Of a stretch of 64,000 bases of DNA, positions 17,812 to 26,806 are shown piece by piece. Source of the stretch: CAYUHK01 sp964475165 (GTDB lineage Bacteria > Verrucomicrobiota > Kiritimatiellia > JAAZAB01); the NCBI GenBank assembly GCA_964475165.1, contig CAYYVN010000001.1:124001-188000 (forward strand), given 5' to 3'. The first letter of the stretch is position 1, and every line of letters begins with the position of its first letter. The notes beneath the pieces were generated by a model that worked only from the letters and a program-made list of their open reading frames with translations, searched no databases and was not told where the DNA came from. A program made the position numbers and the translations under genes.

Positions 17812-18414
17812 ATGTCCCTGCTTCATAACAGCCTGCGTGTGGTCCCAGCCAACTGGCTGGAGCCGCTGGATTTGACCTCTATTTTCGGGGCGCCGCCGCC
17901 GGAACTGGAAGTGGATTTAGGGTGTGGGAAAGGACGTTTTTTGTTGGCGCGCGCCCAGCGCTATCCCCAGGTTTGTTTTCTGGGGATAGATCGTTTGTTA
18001 TTACGTATCCTGCGTGTGGAGCGGGCGATCCAGCGCCTGCATTTAACCAATATTCGCCTTTTATACGCGGAGGCTGCTTACGCGCTCAGTCATCTCCTGC
18101 CCAGCGCGGCCGTCTCGGTTTATTATATTTTTTTCCCCGATCCCTGGCCGAAACGTCGCCATCATCGCCGGCGCTTGTTTGCCGCGCCATTTCTGGATGC
18201 TCTGCATAGAACGCTGCGCCCGGCCGGTCGCGTGCATATCGCCACCGATCATGATGATTATTTTGCGGTGATCAAGAGGGTCTTTGCCGCCGATAGCCGT
18301 TTCATGTCTCAGGAGCCTTTGGAGCTGGAGGACGCTGAGCGCACCGATTTTGAAATGCTCTTTTTACGGCAGCACCAGGCCATTCACCGCTGTTCCTTCA
18401 GCAAGGTCTTCTGA
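17812..18414 (+). CDS. trmB: tRNA (guanine-N7-)-methyltransferase
   Basis: Methylates G46 of tRNA with S-adenosylmethionine. The 200-residue protein has the AdoMet motif VDLGCGKGRFLL, an acidic LGIDRLLL strand and the diagnostic FPDPWPKRRHHRRRL. It ends with the ERTDFEML segment common to TrmB. The frame is also open from a TTG at 17758, four bases after uppP, but 17812 gives the more typical N terminus; no good ribosome site is visible for either. Its last 51 bases overlap the convergent DUF3047 gene. Confidence 0.92.
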   Translation: MSLLHNSLRVVPANWLEPLDLTSIFGAPPPELEVDLGCGKGRFLLARAQRYPQVCFLGIDRLLLRILRVERAIQRLHLTNIRLLYAEAAYALSHLLPSAAVSVYYIFFPDPWPKRRHHRRRLFAAPFLDALHRTLRPAGRVHIATDHDDYFAVIKRVFAADSRFMSQEPLELEDAERTDFEMLFLRQHQAIHRCSFSKVF

Positions 18415-19128
18415 TCGGGGCGCGGGGTCGCGCGAGCGGGTCGTGGCGGGAGCGCATAGCTCGATCCAGTCCAGCTCCGCGGCCGCCCGACTGGCGGTAT
18501 ACTGGCTATTACAGGAGATCCCCAATCCGATCTTGGCTGGCACGAACCCAAACTCCCTCCGGAAATCTTCGGCTATATTCCGTTCCTCGATAAAAAATTC
18601 AGCCTTGTTGCCCGACTGTTGGTTGCGCAGGCTGAACCACTTCACGGTGACCAGGCCGCCGGCATAGCTCGCCGTGCCGCTGGTGCCCACGGGTGTTTCG
18701 GTTTCCCAGCGATAGGCCAGGGAGCGTTGTTTAAGCATGCTGCCAGCGTTGATATAGATGCCGATGGCTTGATCATCTCGGGCGGCATCGCGCCCATCCG
18801 CATTGGCGGGCCACTCATGCACGCGCCAGCGCCAGCGTAGAATGGGAGTTCGTCGCAAATCCACCTCGTCGAGCTTCATGAGCAACGAGGCGCTGGCTTG
18901 CTCGGCTTCCATTGCGAGATAGCTCCCGGCATTATGCGCAGAATTGGTGATATAGAAGATGGCTTTTTTTGTGCCGGGCTTACCGCGCACTTCCCAGCAG
19001 GGTGCCAGAGTATGGAAATCTTCACGCCAGTCCGCGTTGTTTTGTGAAACGCCACTATCGGCCCAGGCGCCGCTGCCTGCCAGGGCATAGCATAAAATCA
19101 GCCAGCTATAGCGCAATCTAATCATCAT
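18364..19128 (-). CDS. DUF3047 family exported protein
   Basis: A 254-residue protein with a signal peptide (ILCYALAGSGAWADS). It has the DUF3047 pattern: ILRWRWRVHEWP, ARDDQAIGIYI, YRWETETPVGT and a late FGFVPAKIGLGISCNSQYT with AELDWIELC. The fold is thought to be a carbohydrate-binding-like beta sandwich; function is unknown. It is followed on the same strand side by nothing close, and its 3' end overlaps trmB by 51 bases in convergent orientation. Confidence 0.8.
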   Translation of the reverse strand: MMIRLRYSWLILCYALAGSGAWADSGVSQNNADWREDFHTLAPCWEVRGKPGTKKAIFYITNSAHNAGSYLAMEAEQASASLLMKLDEVDLRRTPILRWRWRVHEWPANADGRDAARDDQAIGIYINAGSMLKQRSLAYRWETETPVGTSGTASYAGGLVTVKWFSLRNQQSGNKAEFFIEERNIAEDFRREFGFVPAKIGLGISCNSQYTASRAAAELDWIELCAPATTRSRDPAPRSEDLAEGTAVNGLVLP

Positions 19129-19188
19129 GGTTCCTTTCTTGCGAGCGCTCTGTTCAGGAGAGGTGGATCTGTTTGCGCCAGCCCGGCG

Positions 19189-21099
19189 TTAGGGTGCCGC
19201 CGCTTCCAGAAAAGGATCGCTGGCGCTCTCCGGCATGCGTTGCTGCTCGGGCGGCGGAAGGTCATGCTGCCGCGCGAAGGCTAGAAAGCCCTCTTCGCCC
19301 ATAAAACGCCGCAAGAGACGCGTATCGGTTTGCGTCAGATCCACCCGTATCAGTCCATCCACTACATGGGAAAATTTGGCATCCACATTAAAACATAAAA
19401 TGGAAGCGTTCAACTTCAGGTAATGCCGTAGGAGCACGGGAATGCCCTTGCCGTCTTTCTCGATTTCAGAAATGAGGAGCGAGATATCATCAATATCACG
19501 GAAGAAAGAGCGCAAAGAGAGAGCATCCACGGTTTTCAGGCGCCCCGGGCGGTAGGGCACTCGCGGCCGCACATAGCGAGCTAATTCCTTATCCAGCTTG
19601 TTCTGGCGCAGGAATTGCACGATGAGCCGTTTGGAGACGATGTGATAATCATCGCTGATGCTCACCGGCCCAAACAGGATTTTATATTGCGGATGGCGCA
19701 CGATAAATTGGCCGATGCCTTTCCAGAGCATGGCCAGACAACTGTATTCCCTTTGGTATTTGGAAATGATGAAGGAACGCCCCAGCTCAATGGCATTTTC
19801 AAATTGAGCCAGAAACCCGCGTTTGAAGCGAAAGAGCGTATTGGTATAAAGGCCCTTGGGTCCCAAGCGCCGCAGGATATCATTGGTGAGCCCCAAGCGG
19901 TAAGCGCCGGCCAGTTCCTTGGCCGGATTATTCCAGAGAAACAAGTGCAGGTAGTGATCGTCGAAGCGATCCAGATCAAGGGCTAGACCGGTGCCTTCCT
20001 GGACGTCACGAAAGGTGATTTCGCGGAGCCGCCCAATTTCCCGGAGCACGGCCGGGATTTGCGGCGCACTAGCGATGAAGACGCTGAATTCCTTGGTTTC
20101 CAGGAGCCGGTTTTCGGGTGGTAAACATGCGATGTCTTCCCCCAGCTGTGTTGAGGGTACCGGCGCAATGATCTCCGTGGCGGCGCGCGGCCGGGCTCTG
20201 GGGAAAGAGCGCGAGGATAAGCGTTGCCGCCGCGGTCTACGATTTTGCAGGAAATAAGTGTTAGTTCTCAGATATTGGATGATGGCCTGATCGGATCCGA
20301 AATCCTTAAGAACCTTCCACGGAATGGGTTTGCCGATATAAACTTCGATGGTTTGAAAGCTTTTATTGGCTAATTCACGCGGCAGGAGCGCCGTGCGTAA
20401 AAGCGGATGCAATAAGCCCATGATTTGAAATAAGAGGCTGTTTTTGCCCGGGAAATACACGGGCAAGACAGTGCTCTGGGCATGGCGGACGATGCCGCTG
20501 ATATGCGGAGTCCAGCGAGAATCAGTGACTTCGGCCTGATGCCAGCGCAGGTGGGAGACCTCACCGGCCGGAAAAGTAATCAGGGCCCCACCTTGTTTCG
20601 TCCACTGAATGGCTTCCTTGAGAGCACTCGCATTTTGTAACCGCGCTCCGGGCTTGCCGAATACATCTACGGGGATGATATGCGAGCGGATTTCCGATAA
20701 ATGTTGCAGCAGGTAATTGCCCAGGATTTTGACGTCGGGCCGAGCCTTGGCCATGATGGCACCCAAGATGACGCCTTCCAAGCCACCAAAGGGATGATTG
20801 CCCACTGTGACCAAAGGGCCCTGGGTGGGGATTTTGCGTAAATCCGCTTCCGAAACAGCGTAGCGGATATGGAAGTGTTTCAAACATTTATCAAAAAAAT
20901 GGGCCGAGCTCGGATCGCTGCTGATTTTAGAGTAGATGTCGTTGATGTGTGTGAGCATCAAGGTTTTTTCGAGCGGCGAGGCCAAAAGACCCATCAAGCG
21001 GCGGCGCAGCGGATGGTGTCCAGTGGCTTTCAGGTCAAAAAGCCGGCGGGGAGGCGTTGCTTCCGACTCAGTCTTGGATGATTGCGCATGTATCGCCAT
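19189..21099 (-). CDS. Two-domain acyltransferase, OlsF-like (ornithine lipid synthesis)
   Basis: A 636-residue protein with two catalytic domains. Residues about 85-260 are a PlsC-type lysophospholipid acyltransferase with NHPFGG (N101, H102) and FPAGEVS in the place of FPEGTRS. Residues about 340-560 are a GNAT-type N-acyltransferase of the OlsB/hemolysin-like family (ITFRDVQEGTG, LDLDRFDDHYLHLFLW, AGAYRLG). This order is that of OlsF, which in Serratia and Flavobacterium makes ornithine lipid from ornithine in two acylations. Whether ornithine or another amine is used cannot be told here. The start has no strong ribosome site. Confidence 0.72.
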   Translation of the reverse strand: MAIHAQSSKTESEATPPRRLFDLKATGHHPLRRRLMGLLASPLEKTLMLTHINDIYSKISSDPSSAHFFDKCLKHFHIRYAVSEADLRKIPTQGPLVTVGNHPFGGLEGVILGAIMAKARPDVKILGNYLLQHLSEIRSHIIPVDVFGKPGARLQNASALKEAIQWTKQGGALITFPAGEVSHLRWHQAEVTDSRWTPHISGIVRHAQSTVLPVYFPGKNSLLFQIMGLLHPLLRTALLPRELANKSFQTIEVYIGKPIPWKVLKDFGSDQAIIQYLRTNTYFLQNRRPRRQRLSSRSFPRARPRAATEIIAPVPSTQLGEDIACLPPENRLLETKEFSVFIASAPQIPAVLREIGRLREITFRDVQEGTGLALDLDRFDDHYLHLFLWNNPAKELAGAYRLGLTNDILRRLGPKGLYTNTLFRFKRGFLAQFENAIELGRSFIISKYQREYSCLAMLWKGIGQFIVRHPQYKILFGPVSISDDYHIVSKRLIVQFLRQNKLDKELARYVRPRVPYRPGRLKTVDALSLRSFFRDIDDISLLISEIEKDGKGIPVLLRHYLKLNASILCFNVDAKFSHVVDGLIRVDLTQTDTRLLRRFMGEEGFLAFARQHDLPPPEQQRMPESASDPFLEAAAP

Positions 21100-21265
21100 G
21101 ATGTCTTAAGAGCTGCTCTAAGCCTCGACGATCGAGAGGAGCTCTCGCCGTCACCGGTTCTGCCAAACCCTCATTAATCCTTAATGGTATGGCTTGAGGA
21201 CGGTTGGATCAAGCGGTAAGTTTCCATGGTCAGAAAAGCGCGGGCGTGTTAAATTGAACGCCAGC

Positions 21266-21985
21266 ATGTCAGACACGAGCACCCAGATGATGTCCAGCGC
21301 TATACCGGCGCTCCCGGCTGAGGATCCGAGCGATGCGCGGCTCGCTCTGTTTTTTTTGGCGCGCGGCTTTACCCGCATTTTCTGGGGTTTATTGGTGGCC
21401 TTGATCTTGTTTTTTGGACGTGTGAGCATAGTGGTCACGCCCGGGATGAAGATTTCCGCCTATGTCGTCGGCTGCGCGCTGGCCGCTTGGGGCGTCTGGA
21501 CCCTGGCCGCCGCTGGCCTAGACAGCCGGTGGTGGCGCCGTTGCTGGCGCGCGACGCTGGGGCTGCTCCTGCTGACTATTTATTTCGCGCCTTTTCTGGA
21601 ATGGTGGAAAAGGGCGCCGCAGGTGCCGCTCTATCTTGTCAATGTACTGGGACTATTGCTGGCCAGTATGCTGACGCTGTTATTGCTGGACTTATTGGCG
21701 GCGGATATCTTCCGCCGCCTGGAACAGTGGCCGGCGCGGCGCGAGGCCTTGGCCTTTGGCGGCAGCGTGTTTCTGCTGATGATAGCGCCGCTGGTCGTAA
21801 CGGTCTTGGCCTCTTTATGGGCGACCATCCGTTATCAGACCAGTTTTGAGTTTGAAATGTGGCGCATGATCCTCCATCTGCCCATAGGGGTTTATGCGAT
21901 TTTAACCGTTCCCTGTTCGCTGACCCTGTTCACCATCTGGAAAGCCCGCGCGCTATGTTATCAGCGTTTGGCGAATGCCAGGTGA
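21266..21985 (+). CDS. Polytopic membrane protein of unknown function
   Basis: A 239-residue protein with about six membrane helices (for example TRIFWGLLVALILFFG, VNVLGLLLASMLTLLLL, SVFLLMIAPLVVTVLA). I recognise no family. The start at 21266 is chosen because it opens a plausible short cytoplasmic N terminus; the frame is also open from 21194. The downstream ABC-2 permease gene begins 87 bases after its stop, and the two may form a small membrane complex. No ribosome site is clear. Confidence 0.55.
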   Translation: MSDTSTQMMSSAIPALPAEDPSDARLALFFLARGFTRIFWGLLVALILFFGRVSIVVTPGMKISAYVVGCALAAWGVWTLAAAGLDSRWWRRCWRATLGLLLLTIYFAPFLEWWKRAPQVPLYLVNVLGLLLASMLTLLLLDLLAADIFRRLEQWPARREALAFGGSVFLLMIAPLVVTVLASLWATIRYQTSFEFEMWRMILHLPIGVYAILTVPCSLTLFTIWKARALCYQRLANAR

Positions 21986-22071
21986 GGTCACGCCTGCGGT
22001 TCAACCTCTCTGCGCCAGGCGCGCTGGAGCCGTTCGGGGGTGGACGCCCCAGCCGGAAACTGTTATTTTGC

Positions 22072-23046
22072 ATGTCGATGCGCTTATTGCCCTTTCAACA
22101 ATTCGGCACGCTGATGTTCAATGCTTTTCTGGACATCATCCGCCAGCCCATTGTGCTGCTGCTGGTAGCGACCTCACTGGCTGTAACCAGTTTGTTGCCG
22201 ATGGTATCGCTCTTCATGTTCGGAGAAGAGGTGCGCCTGGTGCAGGATGGCGCCCTGGCTTTACAGCTGGGGATGGGCTTATTGCTGGCCGGCACGGCGG
22301 CCTCGGCGGCGCTGTTTCAGGAAATCCATCGCGGCACAGCGGCGGCAGTCTTGTGTAAGCCGGTTAGCCGCCCACTTTTTTTCCTAGCCAAGTATGGCGG
22401 GGTCTTGCTGGTGCTGGCCCTGTTTTGTGTGTTCAGCTTGGCGGTGACTCTGCTCAGTGTGCGCTTACCGTTGGCGCATCTGCAAACAGACTGGCGTTTA
22501 GGCGGCATGCTGTATGCGGTCTTGCCGACGGCTTTCCTGCTGGCGGCCGGCACCAATTTTATTTTTCGGCGGCCGTTTGTATCGCAGGCCTTCGCTTTTC
22601 TGGCGCCTTGTTTGGGCATTGCTTTTCTGGTGGGCGCCGGGCTGGATCCCACCGGGCATTGGTGCGCCTACGGGTCCTTGCTGGCCTGGCGGCTGGCGCC
22701 GGTTAGTGTGCTCATTGGCCTGGCATTGGCCGTTTTTGCGGCCTTGGCACTGAGCCTCTCCACGCGCCTGGCGCCGGCTTTCACGCTCTCCATTGCCGGG
22801 GCTGTCTTTTTGCTGGGGCTCTTGGCCGATTATCTCTTTGCGCCGGCGGCTGCTCGTTCGCTGTTGGCCGCTCTATGCTATGCCGCCTTGCCCAACGGCC
22901 AGAATTTCTGGCTGATAGACACTTTGGCCAGTGGCGCCGTCATTCCCTGGGGCTATGTGCTGGGCGCCGCAATCTATGCCGGCTTATTGATCGCCGGTTT
23001 GCTTTGTTTTGGATTGGCTGCCTTTCGGCATGTGGAAATCCATTGA
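22072..23046 (+). CDS. ABC-2 type transporter permease
   Basis: A 324-residue membrane protein with about eight helices. It opens with RLLPFQQFGTLMFNAFLDIIRQPIVLLLV, then SLFMFGEEVRLVQD, and a G/S-rich loop EIHRGTAAAVLCKPVSR typical of ABC-2 permeases (the conserved 'E..~GT...L..P~sR' stretch). The partner ATPase is not adjacent. A second ATG lies at 22078, and an extended -10 (TGT then TATTTT, 22061-22069) ends eight bases before it, so transcription could begin close to the start codon. Substrate is unknown. Confidence 0.7.
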   Translation: MSMRLLPFQQFGTLMFNAFLDIIRQPIVLLLVATSLAVTSLLPMVSLFMFGEEVRLVQDGALALQLGMGLLLAGTAASAALFQEIHRGTAAAVLCKPVSRPLFFLAKYGGVLLVLALFCVFSLAVTLLSVRLPLAHLQTDWRLGGMLYAVLPTAFLLAAGTNFIFRRPFVSQAFAFLAPCLGIAFLVGAGLDPTGHWCAYGSLLAWRLAPVSVLIGLALAVFAALALSLSTRLAPAFTLSIAGAVFLLGLLADYLFAPAAARSLLAALCYAALPNGQNFWLIDTLASGAVIPWGYVLGAAIYAGLLIAGLLCFGLAAFRHVEIH

Positions 23047-23138
23047 TCTTTCTCCAGGAAAAACAGCTTCTGCTTCAAGTAAGCGCTGCTCCTATGCTCG
23101 GGCAGGCAACGCGGGTCAGGGAGAGAGCCCGGCCGACT

Positions 23139-24716
23139 TTATGGAAAGCTCACGCCTCTTTCCGGCTGCGATCCGATTTCCAGATGCAGCCGGGGCGCGG
23201 CGCCTTCGGCTTCCATCCAGAGCCGGCCGGTTTTGAGCGGGCGTACATCCTCCAGCCAGGTTTTAATGGTTGGGATCATAGCGCCGCTGGCAGCGGGGGG
23301 CGCCGCGGGAGTTGACCGCAGGGCGCGCAGACCCGTCAGGGGCAGCTGCAGGGCCCGCCCACATATATCCAGATCGGCCCAGATGAGCATGCTGGGATTA
23401 TGTGCTGACAGGTTTTTTTGCCAGCGCGGCTGAGGCCCGGCTGACGCTGTTGTGCTGGGATCTTTCAGCAGCTTGAGCAAACTGCGGGCGTTGCTGGAAA
23501 GAATCAGCCATTGTCCGTCCACGGCAAAGGCTGGCCGGTCTTCGATGGTCGCCAGCCAATTAGCGGCGGTGGCTTCCAGGGTATAGATGGCAGTCGTGCC
23601 GACGCGCAGGGCGCTGGGATCAATTATCAGGCCGCAACGGTAGCGAGCATTCAATTGATCCAGCAAATTGTTGATGAAAGGTTTGATGGTGTCGGTCCGT
23701 TTCACTTTCATGTATATGGTGAGCGCAGGCACCTGCATGCGCCAGGGTTCCTTACCAAAACCGCCGCCATCTGGGCCGCTGAGCAGGGTGAAGGTCAGGG
23801 GCTGGCTCTCATCCAGGAGAGCGCCTGCGGCCAAGGTCTGGCGCACTATTTGCCACCAAGCAGGAGTGGCCCGGGCTAGTCCCGGCAGGTTGAGGATGGT
23901 ATCCAGCGGGAGCAGGGCGATCAGGATGGGTCGATCGTCCAATCCTCTCGCCAGGTCTAGGGCCAGGGGAGCTTGCGGGTGGGGAGCTGGTTCCAAGCGC
24001 AGTGTGGCGGCCAGGCCTTCGGCATCCAAGTGATCTATGGCATAGGTCAGCGTGGTGGTCGCCTTGGGTGCTCGGCCGAAGGCCGGCCAACGCCACCAGC
24101 CTTTATCCTGAATCGCGGCATCTTGGTCAAGCTCCGGGTGCCCCGCGGAGGCCATGGAAGGCGCTCGGCCATCATAGGCCATGATGACCTGGCGCATGGC
24201 ATTTGTATCGCTAGAAAAACAGATCAGGGCGACTCCTTCTCCGAAAGCCAGCGACCAATGCGCGGTGGCTGAATCAGTCTGCGGCTGGCTGATCCAGATG
24301 GGGCGGCCATGGCAATCTTGGGCGGCCCGTGTCAGCCCCGGCACGCGTTTTACAGATAACCACCAACGTAAAAATTGGCTGTAGCTCCCAATCCAGCTGG
24401 CGCATATCCAAGTTGGTTCCTGGGTTATTCCTCCAGCTGGTACATAGGCGATCAGCGTTTCCTTGTTGGCCAGGCGGAGGCAGCTGGCGGCTGGTCCATT
24501 TGTTGGCCAGTGGAGAAAAGCGCGCAGGATGGGATTGGTGGCCAGATTATGCCATCGGCCACCCAGGTTCTGGTGGGAACTGAGCAGGCTAGCATGGGCG
24601 GGGATGGCGCGGTAGAGAGTCGCGGGGCGATATGGCGTCCAGGCCAGATACACAACCAGGGCGGCACAGCCTAAACTAAGCAGCCCCCAAAACACGCTAC
24701 GCCGCTGGCAACTCAT
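23139..24716 (-). CDS. Membrane-anchored hypothetical protein in the pyrKD operon
   Basis: A 525-residue protein with one N-terminal helix (VFWGLLSLGCAALVVYLAW) and a large, presumably periplasmic domain of beta and alpha segments. I recognise no family; it recalls DUF3352-type proteins with repeated beta-layer modules, but this is weak. The ATG at 24716 is seven bases after the pyrD stop, so it is the third gene of the pyrK-pyrD transcript. An alternative ATG at 24746 would overlap pyrD. A link with pyrimidine synthesis is not evident from its content. Confidence 0.6.
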   Translation of the reverse strand: MSCQRRSVFWGLLSLGCAALVVYLAWTPYRPATLYRAIPAHASLLSSHQNLGGRWHNLATNPILRAFLHWPTNGPAASCLRLANKETLIAYVPAGGITQEPTWICASWIGSYSQFLRWWLSVKRVPGLTRAAQDCHGRPIWISQPQTDSATAHWSLAFGEGVALICFSSDTNAMRQVIMAYDGRAPSMASAGHPELDQDAAIQDKGWWRWPAFGRAPKATTTLTYAIDHLDAEGLAATLRLEPAPHPQAPLALDLARGLDDRPILIALLPLDTILNLPGLARATPAWWQIVRQTLAAGALLDESQPLTFTLLSGPDGGGFGKEPWRMQVPALTIYMKVKRTDTIKPFINNLLDQLNARYRCGLIIDPSALRVGTTAIYTLEATAANWLATIEDRPAFAVDGQWLILSSNARSLLKLLKDPSTTASAGPQPRWQKNLSAHNPSMLIWADLDICGRALQLPLTGLRALRSTPAAPPAASGAMIPTIKTWLEDVRPLKTGRLWMEAEGAAPRLHLEIGSQPERGVSFP

Positions 24717-24723
24717 AAGGCAT

Positions 24724-25689
24724 TCATTCCGAAATCTGCCGCGCATCGGCTGGTGAGGGCTTTTGCAAAGTTCCGATCAGGTCGCCGATCCGGTCGAGAC
24801 CCTGGCGTGAAAGATAATCCTCCAGGCCGGCAATAACCGCGAGCGTAGTTTGGGGTGCGCTGAAATTAGCGGTGCCCACCGCCACCGCCGTGGCGCCGGC
24901 GATGATGAAGGCCAAGGCTTCAGTGGCCGAGGTGATGCCGCCCATGCCGATCAGCGGAATGGTCACAGCTTGCGCTGCCTCCCAAACTTGTTTGAGTGCG
25001 ATGGCGTGGATCGCCGGCCCCGTCAGACCACCGGTGATATTCGCCAGCCGAGGTCGACGCGTTTCCACATCAATGGCCATGGCCGGAATGGAATTGATTA
25101 AGGAGATGGCATTCGCCCCGCAATCCTGTGCGATCCGCGCAAACTCTCCGATCTTAGCGATATTGGGAGATAACTTGGGAATCAGCGGCAAATGAGTCTT
25201 GGCCCGCACCGCTGCAATAACCTGGCGGGCCATTTTAGGATCCGTGCCGAAAGCCAAACCGCCCGCTTTAATGTTGGGGCAAGAAATGTTTAATTCCAGT
25301 CCATGCACGCCCGGTACGCCCTCAAAGCGTTCGGCCACATCACGGTATTCCTCCAGAGAACGCCCCCAGATATTGACGATAACGGGCACATCATATTGCT
25401 TGAAAAAAGGCAGGTGATCCTGGATAAAACTCTCCACCCCAGGGTTTTGTAAGCCGATAGCATTCAGCAGACCGCAGGGCACTTCCACCAGGCGCGGCGT
25501 GGGATTACCCCGTGCCGGATGCAGGCTGATGCCCTTGACCACAAAGGCTCCCAGCCGGTTGAGATCAACCAGCCCGGCATATTCCGGGCCGTAGCCGAAT
25601 GTTCCCGAGGCGACCATCACCGGGTTGCGCATGGCAATGCCGCCTAAATTGACGGCCAGCCTCTCGTTGGGTTCAGGGTTCGTTGTCAT
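24724..25689 (-). CDS. pyrD: Dihydroorotate dehydrogenase B, catalytic subunit
   Basis: FMN enzyme of pyrimidine synthesis; class 1B uses NAD through PyrK. The 321-residue protein shows MRNPVMVASGTFGYG, GLQNPGVESFI, the catalytic cysteine in LELNISCPNIK, and the FMN-phosphate site (IGMGGITSATEALAFI, GATAVAVGTANF). The ATG at 25689 lies within the last codons of pyrK (overlap of 17 bases), so the two subunits are translated together. An upstream ATG at 25713 is possible but less likely. Confidence 0.95.
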   Translation of the reverse strand: MTTNPEPNERLAVNLGGIAMRNPVMVASGTFGYGPEYAGLVDLNRLGAFVVKGISLHPARGNPTPRLVEVPCGLLNAIGLQNPGVESFIQDHLPFFKQYDVPVIVNIWGRSLEEYRDVAERFEGVPGVHGLELNISCPNIKAGGLAFGTDPKMARQVIAAVRAKTHLPLIPKLSPNIAKIGEFARIAQDCGANAISLINSIPAMAIDVETRRPRLANITGGLTGPAIHAIALKQVWEAAQAVTIPLIGMGGITSATEALAFIIAGATAVAVGTANFSAPQTTLAVIAGLEDYLSRQGLDRIGDLIGTLQKPSPADARQISE

Positions 25690-26485
25690 CCCAAATAATC
25701 TCCCGACTTTCAAATACGGGACCTTCTATACAGGTGCGCGCCCACTGCCAGTCAGCGGGCTGGGGCGGCGCGGCGTCCGGTTTTTTGATTTTCTGTACAC
25801 AGGCCAGGCAGGCTCCCACGCCGCAGCCCTGGTGCCGATCCAAGGAAAGCCATGCGCGCCAGCCCCCGCTCTGTGCCAGCTGCGCTACCGCGCGCAGCAT
25901 GGGCATGGGGCCGCAAGCAAAAAATTCCAGCGCGCGCTGCTCGGATTGCTGTTGGAGCCAAGCCTTCAGGACTTCGGTCACCAAACCTTTTTCGCCCTGC
26001 GAGCCATCCTCGGTGGCGATCCGGATCGGCCATCCGATTTGGGCGAAATCCTGAAGGCATAAGATGTTTTTGGCGCAGGATCCGCCCATAAATATAACAC
26101 CTTGCCGGGGAGCGCTTTGAGCCAATAAATACAGGGCGGCTATGCCATAGCCGCCGGCCACCAGCAGGGGATAAGATTCCGGGTTAATGGGCGGAAATCC
26201 ATTGCCCAGCGGCCCCAACAGATTGAGGTTGTCATCGGCTTGCAGGCGCGCCATGGAGCGTGTGCCCTGGCCAACGCTTTTGTAAAGGAGGGTCAGCCTG
26301 GCGCCCTCGGTTTTGAAGACGCTGAAGGGACGGCGTAAGACGGCGGCATCCAGCTGGGGTACGCGCACCTGAACAAACTGTCCCGGCCGCACCTGGGGCG
26401 CGATGCGTGGCGCCTCTAGGATCAAAAGCCGATAAGCGGCCGTCAGGGGTGTGTTTGATATTACTTTCGCGCTTTCAATCTCCAT
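25673..26485 (-). CDS. pyrK: Dihydroorotate dehydrogenase B, electron transfer subunit
   Basis: FAD and 2Fe-2S protein that passes electrons from dihydroorotate oxidation to NAD. The 270-residue protein has the FAD-binding RPFSVFKTEG, the NAD-binding LVAGGYGIAALYLLA, and the iron-sulfur cysteines in CGVGACLACVQ plus a fourth Cys in WARTC, matching the PyrK pattern. CAGGAG lies seven bases before the ATG. First gene of the pyrK-pyrD-hypothetical group; its 5' region holds inverted repeats. Confidence 0.94.
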   Translation of the reverse strand: MEIESAKVISNTPLTAAYRLLILEAPRIAPQVRPGQFVQVRVPQLDAAVLRRPFSVFKTEGARLTLLYKSVGQGTRSMARLQADDNLNLLGPLGNGFPPINPESYPLLVAGGYGIAALYLLAQSAPRQGVIFMGGSCAKNILCLQDFAQIGWPIRIATEDGSQGEKGLVTEVLKAWLQQQSEQRALEFFACGPMPMLRAVAQLAQSGGWRAWLSLDRHQGCGVGACLACVQKIKKPDAAPPQPADWQWARTCIEGPVFESREIIWDDNEP

Positions 26486-26547
26486 GGCAGCTCCTGAGAG
26501 TCACCCACTATGGCATGGCCGAGCGGGCTTTGGCAATTGTTATTCTT

Positions 26548-26604
26548 GAGAGGCTCAGCTCGGCAGCTTGCCGAGCCTCAGAGAGCAGGGGAGCTGCGCA
26601 GCTC
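26548..26604. repeat. Two inverted repeats in the pyrK / FtsX-permease divergent region
   Basis: The 321-base gap 26486-26806 has no gene I can support. It holds a nested inverted repeat at about 26550-26579 (inner arms CTCGGCA and TGCCGAG around GCT, outer arms GAGGCTC and GAG.CCTC) and a perfect 14-base palindrome GAGCTGCGCAGCTC at 26591-26604. The word AGCTCGGC occurs in both. Neither is followed by a T run on either strand, so they are not simple terminators. They could be a leader structure for pyrK (60-120 bases upstream of its ATG), an operator, or a short palindromic repeat family. Confidence 0.45.
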
Positions 26605-26806
26605 GGCCGGGGTTTATGAGAATATTCATCCCCGCCAGGCCCGGTATCTTCCCGCAGAAAACAGCTTTTGGCGGCGTACTTTTCTGAGGGATAGCGCGCC
26701 AAATTTTTTTGGAACGGCTTTAGCTAACGGGATTTTTGCGCTTGTGTTTCGAGAGCACTGGCGTTAATCTGCGGCATTTTCGGTGGCGAGTTCCAGAAAG
26801 AGTTGC

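Noticed and set aside
26548..26579. Intrinsic terminator
   Set aside because: The hairpin is good, but no T run follows on either strand and no gene ends close by.
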